This document shows positions 25,992-34,569 of a stretch of 64,000 nt of DNA, piece after piece (positions within the stretch are counted from its first letter, which is position 1; each line of letters begins with the position of its first letter). Position numbers and translations under genes: made by a program. Source of the stretch: Prevotella sp. (GTDB lineage Bacteria; Bacteroidota; Bacteroidia; Bacteroidales; Bacteroidaceae); the NCBI GenBank assembly GCA_017538105.1, contig JAFYJN010000063.1, forward strand, positions 1 through 64,000, given 5' to 3'. Below the pieces are notes generated by a model. It did no database searches. It saw only the letters and a program-made list of their open reading frames with translations, and had not been told where the DNA came from.

Positions 25992-26180
25992 ATGAGCAAG
26001 ACATTGACACAAAAAAGCATGAGAATACTAAAGTTTTTTACAAAAATGAATACAAGAGCAAATCCAGGAAATGATCCTGGAGTTCTCGACCAAACCCAGA
26101 TTGACGAATGGTACACGGCCATCGGCATCAAGAGTGGCAAATTGTTCATTCCCAAGAAAAAACGAGTTATGATTTGGTAA
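25992..26180 (+). CDS. Possible small protein of 62 residues upstream of the M28 peptidase
   Basis: ATG 25992 to TAA 26178-26180. It is the first start codon after the consensus promoter and ends 13 bp before the peptidase gene, so it would be the first gene of that transcript. Visible features: a basic N-terminus (SKTLTQKSMRILKFFTKMN), a middle with DPGVLDQTQIDEWYTAIGI, and a Lys/Arg-rich end KKKRVMIW. No signal peptide or known domain is recognised. A later in-frame ATG at 26019 could also start it. It could be a real small protein or a translated leader controlling the peptidase. Confidence 0.5.
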   Translation: MSKTLTQKSMRILKFFTKMNTRANPGNDPGVLDQTQIDEWYTAIGIKSGKLFIPKKKRVMIW

Positions 26181-26193
26181 TTGGCTACTGAAG

Positions 26194-27456
26194 ATGAAAA
26201 AATACTATCGAACCCTATTGTTCCTGTTGACGTTGTCGGCCATTCAGGTGCATGCACAGGATTTGGCGCATTACAAACGGGTTGTCAAGGAGATTAGTTC
26301 TTCCAGATACCAAGGTAGAGGCTATGCGAAGGGCGGTGCCAACAAGGCTGGGAAATTCTTGAAGAAAGAATACAAAAAGGCTGGCGTTGACGAGGTGACC
26401 CTGCAGTATTTTACCATCGACATCAATACCTTTTGTGGAAAGATGGAGATGTGGGCCGATGGCAACAAACTGCGGGCAGGCGTGGATTTCTCCATGCGTG
26501 AATATTCCCCCGGTATCCACGGGGAGTTCCCTGTCTACCATGTGGACACGCTGAACTTTGATGCTGACCGTATGTTTGCAGACTTACAGAAACCCGAATA
26601 TTGCAATGCGTTGGTATGTTGCGACTTTTGGTTCTCCTACAACCATCGCGAGGCATTCTCTCGTCTGCAAAAGGCTGGAGAATGCACCAATGCGGGACTC
26701 CTACAGACATGGCCGTCGCCCATAAAATTTTACAAGGCCTATGGCGAAAGAACGGTGGACAAGCCCATTGTCTGGGTGACACCAGAAGCCATAGAGGGGG
26801 TGAAGACTGTACGTGTCAATGTCGACAACCGGTTTTTAAAGGGGTACGAGTTGTTCAACGTCATAGCCAAGGTCTCTGGCGAACGCCATGACAGTTGTTA
26901 TGTTTTTACAGCCCATTACGACCACCTGGGCAATTTAGGGAAGAAGGTTTTCTATGCTGGGGCCAACGATAACGCCTCTGGCACAGCCGCCATCGTCACG
27001 CTGGCAGCATATTATGCCAAACACCGTCCGCCCTATGATATGTATTTCATCTCCTTTTCTGGTGAGGATGCCAATCTCAGGGGTTCCGAGTTCTATGCCG
27101 AACACCCCATCGTGCCGCTAGAGCAGATACGGTATCTATTCAACATCGACATGATTGGTGACAACAGCCCCATACTGTATTGTGAGGTGAGCGACGAAGG
27201 ATTGTGCGGCTACAGACTTTTTGAACAGATCAATGGCGAAAGACATCATTTCAAAAAGTTGAACAAGGGCGACTTGGCTGGCAACAGCGACCACTACCCC
27301 TTTGCCAAACGACATGTGCCCTGCATATTCCTCGAAAACCAAGAAGGCTGTGCCTTTCCCTATTACCACACTATCTATGACAATTGGGAACACGCTGTCT
27401 TCGACAGTTACGAGCCTGTCTTCCATCTGGTGACGGATTTCATAGAAAGGTATTGA
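26194..27456 (+). CDS. Secreted M28-family metallopeptidase
   Basis: 420 residues. Signal peptide ending VHAQ (about 22). The N-terminal part has GRGYAKGGANKAGKFLKKEYKKAG, common in this group of exported aminopeptidases. The metal site follows: FTAHYDHLG near residue 240 (His and Asp ligands), GANDNASGTAA (bridging Asp), FSGEDANLRGSEFYAEH (Glu ligands and base), FNIDMIGDNS (Asp) and NSDHYPFAKRHVP (His near the C-terminus). All five zinc-ligand positions of M28 peptidases seem present. Probably removes amino acids from peptides in the periplasm. Shares its promoter with the 62-residue frame. Confidence 0.88.
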   Translation: MKKYYRTLLFLLTLSAIQVHAQDLAHYKRVVKEISSSRYQGRGYAKGGANKAGKFLKKEYKKAGVDEVTLQYFTIDINTFCGKMEMWADGNKLRAGVDFSMREYSPGIHGEFPVYHVDTLNFDADRMFADLQKPEYCNALVCCDFWFSYNHREAFSRLQKAGECTNAGLLQTWPSPIKFYKAYGERTVDKPIVWVTPEAIEGVKTVRVNVDNRFLKGYELFNVIAKVSGERHDSCYVFTAHYDHLGNLGKKVFYAGANDNASGTAAIVTLAAYYAKHRPPYDMYFISFSGEDANLRGSEFYAEHPIVPLEQIRYLFNIDMIGDNSPILYCEVSDEGLCGYRLFEQINGERHHFKKLNKGDLAGNSDHYPFAKRHVPCIFLENQEGCAFPYYHTIYDNWEHAVFDSYEPVFHLVTDFIERY

Positions 27457-27536
27457 CCGCCATATTTCTCCAAGATATACATACAAAACATGAAAAAGAA
27501 TCTCCAACTGATTTTGAATGTGGAAAAAAATAAACT

Positions 27537-28043
27537 ATGAGCTTCATTCAATACATAGCTGACGAGAATCACTACAAGAAAGTCCTGTCATTGGTGGGTA
27601 AAGCCAAGCGGACAGTGTGGATTGGAACGGCGGACATCAAAGACCTGTATGTCGATGACAAACCATTCCTGACCCTGGTTGCTTCTTTACTGAAAAAAGG
27701 CGTGGAGGTCAGGCTAATCCATGCCAAAGAACCGGGAACAGCGTGGCGGGAAGATCACGAGAAAAATCCTGTCCTCCATGACTGCATGGAACGTGTGCTG
27801 TGTCCGAGAGTTCATTTCAAGCTACTTATCATTGACAGCAGCATCGCCTACATCGGCTCTGCCAACCTGACAGGTGCAGGGATGGGCATGAAGTCTTCCA
27901 AAAAGCGGAACTTCGAGGCTGGAATCCTGACTGATGACCCGGAAATGCTTGAGGCCGCCATTGAGCAGTTCGATAACGTATGGGTTGGCAAGTTCTGCAA
28001 AGATTGTGGCCGAAGAGAATATTGTGCCGACCCCATCAAGTAA
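27537..28043 (+). CDS. PLD-like domain protein with one HKD motif and a C-terminal Cys cluster
   Basis: 168 residues without a signal peptide. VHFKLLIIDSSIAYIGSANLTGAG holds the HxK(x4)D motif (His93, Lys95, Asp100) plus the GSxN pair, so one catalytic half-site of the phospholipase D/nuclease superfamily is intact. Such short forms act as homodimers, as in Nuc-type endonucleases. The C-terminus FCKDCGRREYCADP has Cys154, Cys157 and Cys163, and Cys83/Cys89 lie nearer the core; a metal site is possible. Probably a cytoplasmic nuclease or phosphodiesterase. Its ATG overlaps the TGA of a 16-residue frame at 27490-27540. Confidence 0.75.
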   Translation: MSFIQYIADENHYKKVLSLVGKAKRTVWIGTADIKDLYVDDKPFLTLVASLLKKGVEVRLIHAKEPGTAWREDHEKNPVLHDCMERVLCPRVHFKLLIIDSSIAYIGSANLTGAGMGMKSSKKRNFEAGILTDDPEMLEAAIEQFDNVWVGKFCKDCGRREYCADPIK

Positions 28044-28099
28044 GAAAAGTATGGAGAGTGGTTGATAAAAAAGCCGTTATGGTTAAACATTATTACCAA

Positions 28100-28627
28100 C
28101 TATAATTCAATTTCCCTCACCTCGGCATTAGTCATCTTGAGCACTTCGTGCATGGGCTTGCCATAAAAAGCGGCTTGCAGGGCCTTGTTGATGATGCCAT
28201 GCCCCACGGCGAGGACAGTGCCATTGGGGTACTTTTCTTTTACCAATTTAATGAAAGCCATCGCCCGCTCCTTCATGTGTTCTATGGTTTCCACATTTTC
28301 GGGCCATACCTTGTCCTTGAGGTCAGGAATTAGTTCACCCGTAAAGTCGCCCCAGTCGCGTTCGCGCAACAAGGGAGTCGTCTGTACAGACTGTCCATGA
28401 GGTTCGGCAATGATGGCGCAAGTGTCGATAGCCCGCTTGAGGTCACTAGAGAAGAAGGCGTCGATATGCTCAGTACACAGACGGTCGCGCACCTGACGGG
28501 CCTGCTCCCTACCCTCCTCGGTCAGTTCTCCCTGCATCTGCCCTTGCAGCACTTGGTTCACATTGCCCACGGTCTGTCCGTGCCGCGTAAGTAGCAGTCT
28601 TGTCGTTGTCTTTTCTTTCTTCTCCAT
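28100..28627 (-). CDS. Histidine phosphatase family protein (phosphoglycerate-mutase-like)
   Basis: 175 residues. LLLTRHGQTVGNVNQVLQG (from residue 11) carries the RHG catalytic motif with the phospho-accepting His16; FFSSDLKRAIDTCAI has the second Arg; PLLRERDWGDFTGE has the acidic partner; LAVGHGIINKAL has the second His. All features of an active cytoplasmic histidine phosphatase are present. The substrate is open: the group includes phosphoglycerate mutases, alpha-ribazole phosphatases and general sugar phosphatases. No pathway partner is adjacent. Confidence 0.87.
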   Translation of the reverse strand: MEKKEKTTTRLLLTRHGQTVGNVNQVLQGQMQGELTEEGREQARQVRDRLCTEHIDAFFSSDLKRAIDTCAIIAEPHGQSVQTTPLLRERDWGDFTGELIPDLKDKVWPENVETIEHMKERAMAFIKLVKEKYPNGTVLAVGHGIINKALQAAFYGKPMHEVLKMTNAEVREIEL

Positions 28628-28733
28628 TGCGCTGCAAAATAACGAATAATTTTCCTAACAACAAAGAGTTGCCTATTGTAATCGCAAAAAAACGCGCCAA
28701 ACAGACGAGTTTATATATTTTTGCGTCATTCAT

Positions 28734-28764
28734 TTTGATATTTCTTACATATCGTTTATCTTTG
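28734..28764 (+). promoter_or_regulatory. Consensus promoter of the DUF308-like gene
   Basis: TTTG (28734-28737), 19 bp, TATCTTTG (28757-28764). It rules out the ATG at 28766 as a start and points to the ATG at 28784. A second box-like TATTTTTG lies at 28716-28723. Confidence 0.75.
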
Positions 28765-28783
28765 CATGGTAAACCCTATTGAC

Positions 28784-29422
28784 ATGAAAATCATCCAGAG
28801 TTCATATTTTCGCGCATTCTGTGCCTTGGTGATTGGCACATTGATTTTGTTGCGCCCTGACAGCACCGTGAAAGGCATTACCATCGGCATCGGCGTATTG
28901 TTCCTCGTGTCGGGCGTCATCTCATGCATCGCCTATTGGAACGATAGACAGCGGTTGCTGGAAGAGAAGAGCGCATTGGCACCGACTATCCCCGTTGTGG
29001 GTATGGGAAGTACCGTGTTCGGTCTGTTGTTGTCCCTCGCGCCAGGTTGGTTCGACAAGGGATTGATGTATGTACTCGGAGCCATCGTCATACTGGGAGC
29101 CATCAATCAGTTCATGGCATTGGTGCAGGCCCGCAAGTACGTGGAGTTGGGACTGGGGTTTTGGATTTTGCCCACCGTTTTGCTACTCACAGGCATCTTC
29201 ATCATTGTCAAGCCCATGGCAAGTGCCTCCATTCCCTTGATCATCCTTGGCATCTGCCTGATAGCATACGGCATCAGTGAAATAGTCAATTCCTCAGCCA
29301 TCCAACATGGACAGAAAAACAACCTGCCCGCCCGCCGTGAGGACAAGCCAAAAGCAAAAACTTCGTCATCGACAAGTAATGATGCCGATGACGAATATGT
29401 GGAGTACGAGGAGGTGGATTAA
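28784..29422 (+). CDS. DUF308/HdeD-like membrane protein
   Basis: 212 residues from ATG 28784. Six membrane helices in three hairpins occupy about residues 8-175, for example FCALVIGTLILLRPDSTVKG, GVLFLVSGVISCIAYW and TVLLLTGIFIIVKPMASAS. The repeated helix-helix-RPD/KPM pattern is that of the DUF308/HdeD group, inner-membrane proteins of unclear function; HdeD in E. coli is linked to acid resistance. The C-terminal 35 residues are charged and end in an acidic run (DDEYVEYEEVD). The last 4 bp overlap the end of the convergent uridine kinase gene. Confidence 0.78.
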   Translation: MKIIQSSYFRAFCALVIGTLILLRPDSTVKGITIGIGVLFLVSGVISCIAYWNDRQRLLEEKSALAPTIPVVGMGSTVFGLLLSLAPGWFDKGLMYVLGAIVILGAINQFMALVQARKYVELGLGFWILPTVLLLTGIFIIVKPMASASIPLIILGICLIAYGISEIVNSSAIQHGQKNNLPARREDKPKAKTSSSTSNDADDEYVEYEEVD

Positions 29423-30054
29423 AGTTGTGGATTTTTCTTTACGGGCACGGGCACTAACTGTTCGATGTACTTGCAGAGTATGCCTATGCCTTTCAGGTTT
29501 TCGCCGCCTTGTGGAATAATGAGGTCGGCGAATTTCTTTGTAGGCTCGATGAATTGTTCGTGCATGGGCTTGAGCACGTTGAGGTAGCGTGTGAGAACCA
29601 TATCCACGGTTCGTCCGCGCTCCACCACATCGCGTTGGATATTGCGTATGAGCCGCTCATCGCTGTCGGTGTCGACAAAAATCTTCAAGTCCATCATCTC
29701 GCGGAGTTTGCGGTTGATGAGGGTCATGATGCCCTCAATGATAATCACCGGTTTGGGCTCCACATGAACAGTATCCTTCAGGCGGTTGCTCAAGATATAT
29801 GAATAGGTGGGCTGTTCGATGGCCTCGCCGTTACGCAGCTGGTTGATTTGCTTGATGAGCAGTTTCCAGTCGAAGGCGTCAGGGTGGTCGAAGTTGATAT
29901 TACGGCGTTCCTCATCGGTCATGCCCGTCGTATCGTTGTAATATGAGTCGAGGGGCACCACGGCCACATAATGAGGCGGAAGCGCCTCGACGATTTTTCT
30001 TACCACGGTTGTTTTTCCGGAGCCCGTGCCTCCCGCGATTCCAATGATGGTCAT
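29419..30054 (-). CDS. udk: Uridine kinase
   Basis: 211 residues. Phosphorylates uridine or cytidine with ATP or GTP in pyrimidine salvage. Walker A GGTGSGKTT (8-16), VPLDSYYND (33-41), NFDHPDAFDW (54-63), QPTYSYILSNR with the Arg that closes on the nucleoside, and IIIEGIM (Walker B region) are in place, and the C-terminus has PQGGENLKGI. Length is normal for bacterial Udk. It is the last gene of a minus-strand series beginning with the EEP-family gene at 31767; the gap to the UDG-like gene is 82 bp. Link to salvage of imported nucleosides is inference. Confidence 0.93.
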   Translation of the reverse strand: MTIIGIAGGTGSGKTTVVRKIVEALPPHYVAVVPLDSYYNDTTGMTDEERRNINFDHPDAFDWKLLIKQINQLRNGEAIEQPTYSYILSNRLKDTVHVEPKPVIIIEGIMTLINRKLREMMDLKIFVDTDSDERLIRNIQRDVVERGRTVDMVLTRYLNVLKPMHEQFIEPTKKFADLIIPQGGENLKGIGILCKYIEQLVPVPVKKNPQL

Positions 30055-30136
30055 ATTTGATGAATTGACAAATTATTTGCTAATTGACAAGTTGACGAAT
30101 GGACTGTTTTTTCTGGACTCATATCACGGTCATTCT

Positions 30137-30724
30137 TCACTCAGCGCTCACACCTATTACCTCTTTATAGTATTCTGCTTTGCTCTCTAACTTCATGGGA
30201 TAGGCGCGAGAGCTACTGGGCATGCGGTATAGACGGAGAGAACGAACGACATCACTATGATGGTCCTGCCATGTACATTCCACGAAAGAGCCCACTTTGG
30301 GCATAGACACCCCCAACTGCGCCGCCGCCAAGGCAGTGGCTTTCTCACCTGTGGTGACAATGGCCTGCAACGATGGAAGGCGATGGAGAAACGCATGTAG
30401 GTCTGTGGCCCGTACCACCTCAAGGTATTTGTCGGAAGCCGTATTCTTAGTACGTATCACCTCCTCGGCGGTATCGTAAAGGGCAATGCCCTGTTCACGG
30501 AGCATCTGCTCAATGGCTTCACGTCGAAAAGTATGCTTTTTCTCATCAACGAAATACATCTTGTCATCATGAAGGCACAATCCAAAGATACGCCACATGT
30601 CATTGGTGAAATTGGGGTAGAAGAAATCCATGCACCAACGGTGTCGTGCCGGTGGGAAACTGCCCAGCATGAGCAACCGCGCCCCATCGGGCAGGAAAGG
30701 CTTGAGCGGATGATGCTCAATCAT
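30137..30724 (-). CDS. Uracil-DNA glycosylase superfamily protein
   Basis: 195 residues from ATG 30724, which overlaps the upstream stop as ATGA; a start further out at 30784 is rejected because it lies inside the previous gene. RLLMLGSFPPARHRWCMDFFYPNF (about 16-40) and FTNDMWRIFGLCLHDD match the first strand and aromatic loop of the family, and LQAIVTTGEKATALAAA supplies the later strand. The C-terminal motif reads LRLYRMPSSSRAYP. This is a divergent clade, often annotated simply as UDG family; activity on uracil or hypoxanthine in DNA is possible but unproven. Translationally coupled to the EEP-family gene. Confidence 0.75.
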   Translation of the reverse strand: MIEHHPLKPFLPDGARLLMLGSFPPARHRWCMDFFYPNFTNDMWRIFGLCLHDDKMYFVDEKKHTFRREAIEQMLREQGIALYDTAEEVIRTKNTASDKYLEVVRATDLHAFLHRLPSLQAIVTTGEKATALAAAQLGVSMPKVGSFVECTWQDHHSDVVRSLRLYRMPSSSRAYPMKLESKAEYYKEVIGVSAE

Positions 30725-31767
30725 TTTTTCTCCTTCATGAGATAGACCACCACAGGCAAGTGGTCGGAATAGCCGTCGAGCCACACGCCCCCAGCATGAG
30801 TACGTTTGGGACTACCCTTGTACGACCCTTCCGTCTGAATGAGATAGTCGCGACGTTGTATCTGAGCCCTCCAGAACTTCAGCGTTGTGAAATCACGCTC
30901 ATCTTCCATGTTGAGCATATTGGGAGTCATGACAATCTGGTCGAACAAGTTCCATCGCCCCTCGTAGGTGAGAGTGCCCGTTCCGTTGTCAAGAATCTTC
31001 CACCAAGGGTTATACATATCATGCGGACGCATATCTTTGAAGTCACGGCGAGCCCTCAGCTCTCGCGACATGGAGCGCGAATGCGGGTCATCGTTCATAT
31101 CGCCCATGACCATCACCTTGCACTGGGGGTCATCTTCAAGCAAGGAATCCTTAATTGCCCTCACCTGCCGTCCTGCAGACTCCCGATAGAACGAGCCAAT
31201 ATACTGACTGGGCCAGTGGCAGACGATGATGGCCACATGTTCATCGGCCAGGGTGCCGCTGACAGTGAGGAATCCACGGGTGATATACAGACTGTCTTTC
31301 TCCAACTCAGGCACGTATGGCACCAGTTTGACATCACGCACAGTAAACAACTTCGGGTTATAGAGCAGAGCGCAGTCCACACCCCTTCGATCCGGTCCTT
31401 CGATATGGCAGAACTGAATATCGCGTTCCTTGAGTTCCGGCTGGTTGATGAGGTCGGTGAGCGCATTGGCATTTTCCACCTCGGAGACACCGATGGCGGC
31501 ACATCCCACCCCCTTGAGCACGTCGGTACCCATATCAGCGAGCGCACGGGCCATATTGTGCAACTTATGGGTATATTTCACAGAACCCCATTTATTGGCA
31601 CCATTGGGCAGGTATTCCACGTCGTTCTTACCCACATCATGCACCGTGTCGAATAGGTTCTCCAGGTTGTAGAACCCCACGCCATACACTTGATATTGTT
31701 TTTGTTGTGCCATGGCAGCCGTCGCTGTCAGCATCATGACGGTCAAAAGAAAACAAACTCGTTTCAT
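30721..31767 (-). CDS. Secreted endonuclease/exonuclease/phosphatase (EEP) family protein
   Basis: 348 residues from ATG 31767, chosen because MKRVCFLLTVMMLTATAAMAQ is a signal peptide; an extended frame of 42 codons is rejected. Active-site segments: FYNLENLFD (Asn/Glu, metal), IGVSEVENANAL (Glu), CHWPSQYIG (His/Pro-Ser), VMVMGDMNDDP (Asp/Asn) and GYSDHLPVVV (Ser-Asp-His). All are present, so it should be active. Many Bacteroidetes have a secreted EEP gene beside a DUF5689 lipoprotein gene; from sequence alone it may be a DNase, RNase or phosphodiesterase. It diverges from the TonB receptor gene over a 193-bp shared control region. Confidence 0.88.
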   Translation of the reverse strand: MKRVCFLLTVMMLTATAAMAQQKQYQVYGVGFYNLENLFDTVHDVGKNDVEYLPNGANKWGSVKYTHKLHNMARALADMGTDVLKGVGCAAIGVSEVENANALTDLINQPELKERDIQFCHIEGPDRRGVDCALLYNPKLFTVRDVKLVPYVPELEKDSLYITRGFLTVSGTLADEHVAIIVCHWPSQYIGSFYRESAGRQVRAIKDSLLEDDPQCKVMVMGDMNDDPHSRSMSRELRARRDFKDMRPHDMYNPWWKILDNGTGTLTYEGRWNLFDQIVMTPNMLNMEDERDFTTLKFWRAQIQRRDYLIQTEGSYKGSPKRTHAGGVWLDGYSDHLPVVVYLMKEKK

Positions 31768-31836
31768 AATCCAGATTGTTTCGGTTAAAAACATCACGAT
31801 AAAGGTACCATGATTGCACCCACCATGATTTGAGTG

Positions 31837-31928
31837 CAAATATCGTAAATTTTTAGAAAAATAACGCATGAAAGTCAAAAAAAAACACCCCAAAAAAGTA
31901 TTTTTTTGAAAAAAAATATGTTACTTTG
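31837..31928. promoter_or_regulatory. Divergent promoter region between the EEP and TonB-receptor genes
   Basis: On the plus strand TTACTTTG (31921-31928) lies 32 bp before the receptor ATG; on the minus strand GATATTTG (31844-31837) lies about 70 bp before the EEP ATG. Both are one-base variants of TAnnTTTG. A CCATGATT direct repeat sits next to the minus-strand box. Confidence 0.45.
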
Positions 31929-31960
31929 CAAAAAGTTAAAAATCAATTCATCTTAAATCT

Positions 31961-34555
31961 ATGCAAAAAAAGCTGACATTAGCAGTGATAGCCCTCTGCT
32001 GTGCTTCTTTCGCCACCGCCCAGATTGACAATTCGGGCTTTGATGTGGATGTAGACAGCACAGGGCAGGTCGTCATCTCTTTGGACGAGTCGACCTTCAC
32101 ATTCTCAGAGACACAGCTTGGCGAAGACGAGGACATGACTCAGAGCGTGACCATCATGAGCAGCAACACTAACGTGTACGCCCGTCAGGTGGGTTACCTT
32201 TTTTCCCCTGCTCGCCACCGTTACCGCGCCTTCAACCAAAGGTACAACGAGGTGTTCATCAACGGAGCGCCGATGAACGACATGGAAACGGGTCAGTTCC
32301 GCTATTCCAATGTGGGTGGCATCAACAACCTTACTCGTAATTACGACACCGCCCTTCCGTTTGAGGACAACAATTTCACGATGCCCGCCATGGCCGGCAG
32401 CAACAACTACAATTTCCGCGCCGCCAATGTGTCCAACGGCCATAAGGTGACTGCAAGCATCGCCAATCGCAACTACTTGTTGCGTGGCATGTACACCTAT
32501 GGAAGTGGTCTAAGCGCACGTGGATGGTCCTATGCCTTGAGCATCGGCTACCGCTGGGCCAATGAAGGTTATGTGGAAGGTACTTTCTACAATTCACTAT
32601 CTTACTATTTCGGAATTCAGAAAATCTGGAAAGGGCGTCATTCCCTCGCCTTCTCCACTTGGGGCAACCCCACCGAACGAGCCTCCCAAGGACCTGTAAC
32701 CGATGAGATGTATTGGATAGCCAACAACAACCAATACAATCCTTATTGGGGATACCAAAACGGCAAAAAACGCAACTCGCGTGTGGTGACGGATTTCCAG
32801 CCTTCAGCCGTGTTGACATGGGACTGGACCATCAACGACAACACAACATTGACCACCACGTTGCATGGCCGTTACAGTTGGTACGAGAGCACACGCTTGT
32901 CATACCAGAACACCGACAACCCCCTTCCCACCTATTGGAAAAACATGCCCAGTAGTTATTATGACGTATGGGGTGAGAGCACCGACGGGGTGAACGCCAA
33001 CCGCACAGACCAAGGCTTGGCCGATTGGAACACCGCCTACGAATTCCTGACGGCCTCGAAGGAAAACCGCCAAGTGAACTGGGACCGTCTGTACTGGGCC
33101 AACCTTCAGGCCAATGCCGCTGGTGCCGACGCCATTTACTACCAATATGGCAAGCATAACGACAACCTGAACTTCACCTTCGCCACTACACTCAAATCAA
33201 ATATCAGCACCCGCAGTTCGTTCAATCTTGGTTTGGTGGCCATGCAAAACAAGGGTATGCATTACCAAACGATGGAGGACTTGTTGGGAGCCAATAGCTT
33301 CCACAACATCAACTCCTATGCCATGGGCAGTTATGCCGGCTCGAGCGACTATGTGCAGTACGACCTCAACACGATGGGTGCCGACCGCAAGGGCAAGCTT
33401 ATCGGCGAAGGCGACCGTTTTGGTTACGACTACGATTTGAACGTGCAGAAAACATACCTGTGGAGCAATTACACGGGCACCGCAGGTCGTTTCCGCGGCT
33501 TCATCGCGGGTCGCATCGGTGGCACACTGATGAACCGCTATGGCAACATGCGTAACGGTATGTTCGCTGACAATTCTTACGGTAAGAGCAAGACCGCCAA
33601 ATTCCTTGACGGTGGCGTCAAGAGCAGCATCGCCGTGAATTTGGGTCGCGGCCACCTCATCCGTTTCGGTGTGGGCTACCAGATTAACGCGCCACAGGCA
33701 CAGTCAGCCTTTGTGTCGCCGGAGATGAACAACGATTTCGTGTTGAACCTGCGCAATGAGAAAGTGTTCAGCAGCGAATTCGACTACCAATTCCAGAACT
33801 CATGGTTGCGCGCCAACATCAACGCCTACTTCAGCCACCTCAACGACGTGACGGAATGGCAAAACTTCTACTTCGACGACATCAACTCGTTCTCCTACGT
33901 GTCGATGACCAATATCAGCAAGGAATATTATGGTGTGGAGGTGGGTCTCGACTTCAAACTCACCGACTGGCTCGACCTTCGTGCCATCGGCACATGGAGT
34001 GAAGGCGAGAACACAAACAACGCCGACGTGATATACATGAACTCGACGAAGAAAACATATACCAGCGATATTGTCATGAACAAGGGCATGCACGAGAGCG
34101 GCACACCGCTCACGGCAGCCAGTTTGGGTCTGAACTACCACCGCAAAGGTTGGTATATCAACCTCAACGCTAACTATTATGACCGTATATACCTGAGCTA
34201 TGCTCCCTCCTATCGTTACCAGGGCACACTCATCACCATGGGCAATGTGAACAACGATGGCAGTTTCATCGTTCCCAAACAAGCCGAAGGCAATGGTGGC
34301 TTCATGCTCGATGGTTCCATTGGCCACAGCATCCGTCTGGGTCGAGGCAAAAACCTCAACATCAATCTCATGGTGACGAACATTCTGAACAACACCCGTC
34401 TGTGTACCGGTGGTTTCGAACAGAGCCGCAGCGACTACACCGTGAAAGACGATGGAACGATGAACAACGAACGCGCCTATAAATTCTCGCGCAGTCCGAT
34501 GAAATTCTACGCTTTTGGCACCAACGGTATGCTTAATTTCACTCTCCGATTCTAA
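31961..34555 (+). CDS. TonB-dependent outer-membrane receptor
   Basis: 864 residues. Signal peptide ending FATAQ. Unlike SusC-type receptors there is no N-terminal carboxypeptidase-regulatory domain; a short acidic segment is followed by a plug-like region with VFINGAPMNDMETGQF. From about residue 150 onward, alternating aromatic beta strands continue to the C-terminus, ending in FTLRF with a terminal Phe for BAM recognition. It should import or export-gate a ligand across the outer membrane with TonB energy. It is followed by two surface-lipoprotein genes (15 bp and about 45 bp gaps) and diverges from a secreted EEP-family gene, which suggests a nucleic-acid or phosphoester ligand. Confidence 0.86.
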   Translation: MQKKLTLAVIALCCASFATAQIDNSGFDVDVDSTGQVVISLDESTFTFSETQLGEDEDMTQSVTIMSSNTNVYARQVGYLFSPARHRYRAFNQRYNEVFINGAPMNDMETGQFRYSNVGGINNLTRNYDTALPFEDNNFTMPAMAGSNNYNFRAANVSNGHKVTASIANRNYLLRGMYTYGSGLSARGWSYALSIGYRWANEGYVEGTFYNSLSYYFGIQKIWKGRHSLAFSTWGNPTERASQGPVTDEMYWIANNNQYNPYWGYQNGKKRNSRVVTDFQPSAVLTWDWTINDNTTLTTTLHGRYSWYESTRLSYQNTDNPLPTYWKNMPSSYYDVWGESTDGVNANRTDQGLADWNTAYEFLTASKENRQVNWDRLYWANLQANAAGADAIYYQYGKHNDNLNFTFATTLKSNISTRSSFNLGLVAMQNKGMHYQTMEDLLGANSFHNINSYAMGSYAGSSDYVQYDLNTMGADRKGKLIGEGDRFGYDYDLNVQKTYLWSNYTGTAGRFRGFIAGRIGGTLMNRYGNMRNGMFADNSYGKSKTAKFLDGGVKSSIAVNLGRGHLIRFGVGYQINAPQAQSAFVSPEMNNDFVLNLRNEKVFSSEFDYQFQNSWLRANINAYFSHLNDVTEWQNFYFDDINSFSYVSMTNISKEYYGVEVGLDFKLTDWLDLRAIGTWSEGENTNNADVIYMNSTKKTYTSDIVMNKGMHESGTPLTAASLGLNYHRKGWYINLNANYYDRIYLSYAPSYRYQGTLITMGNVNNDGSFIVPKQAEGNGGFMLDGSIGHSIRLGRGKNLNINLMVTNILNNTRLCTGGFEQSRSDYTVKDDGTMNNERAYKFSRSPMKFYAFGTNGMLNFTLRF

Positions 34556-34569
34556 AAATACTACACGAT

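Noticed and set aside
30760-31656. Plus-strand open frame of 298 codons across the EEP-family gene
   Set aside because: The minus frame contains all EEP active-site motifs and a signal peptide; the plus frame has no domain.
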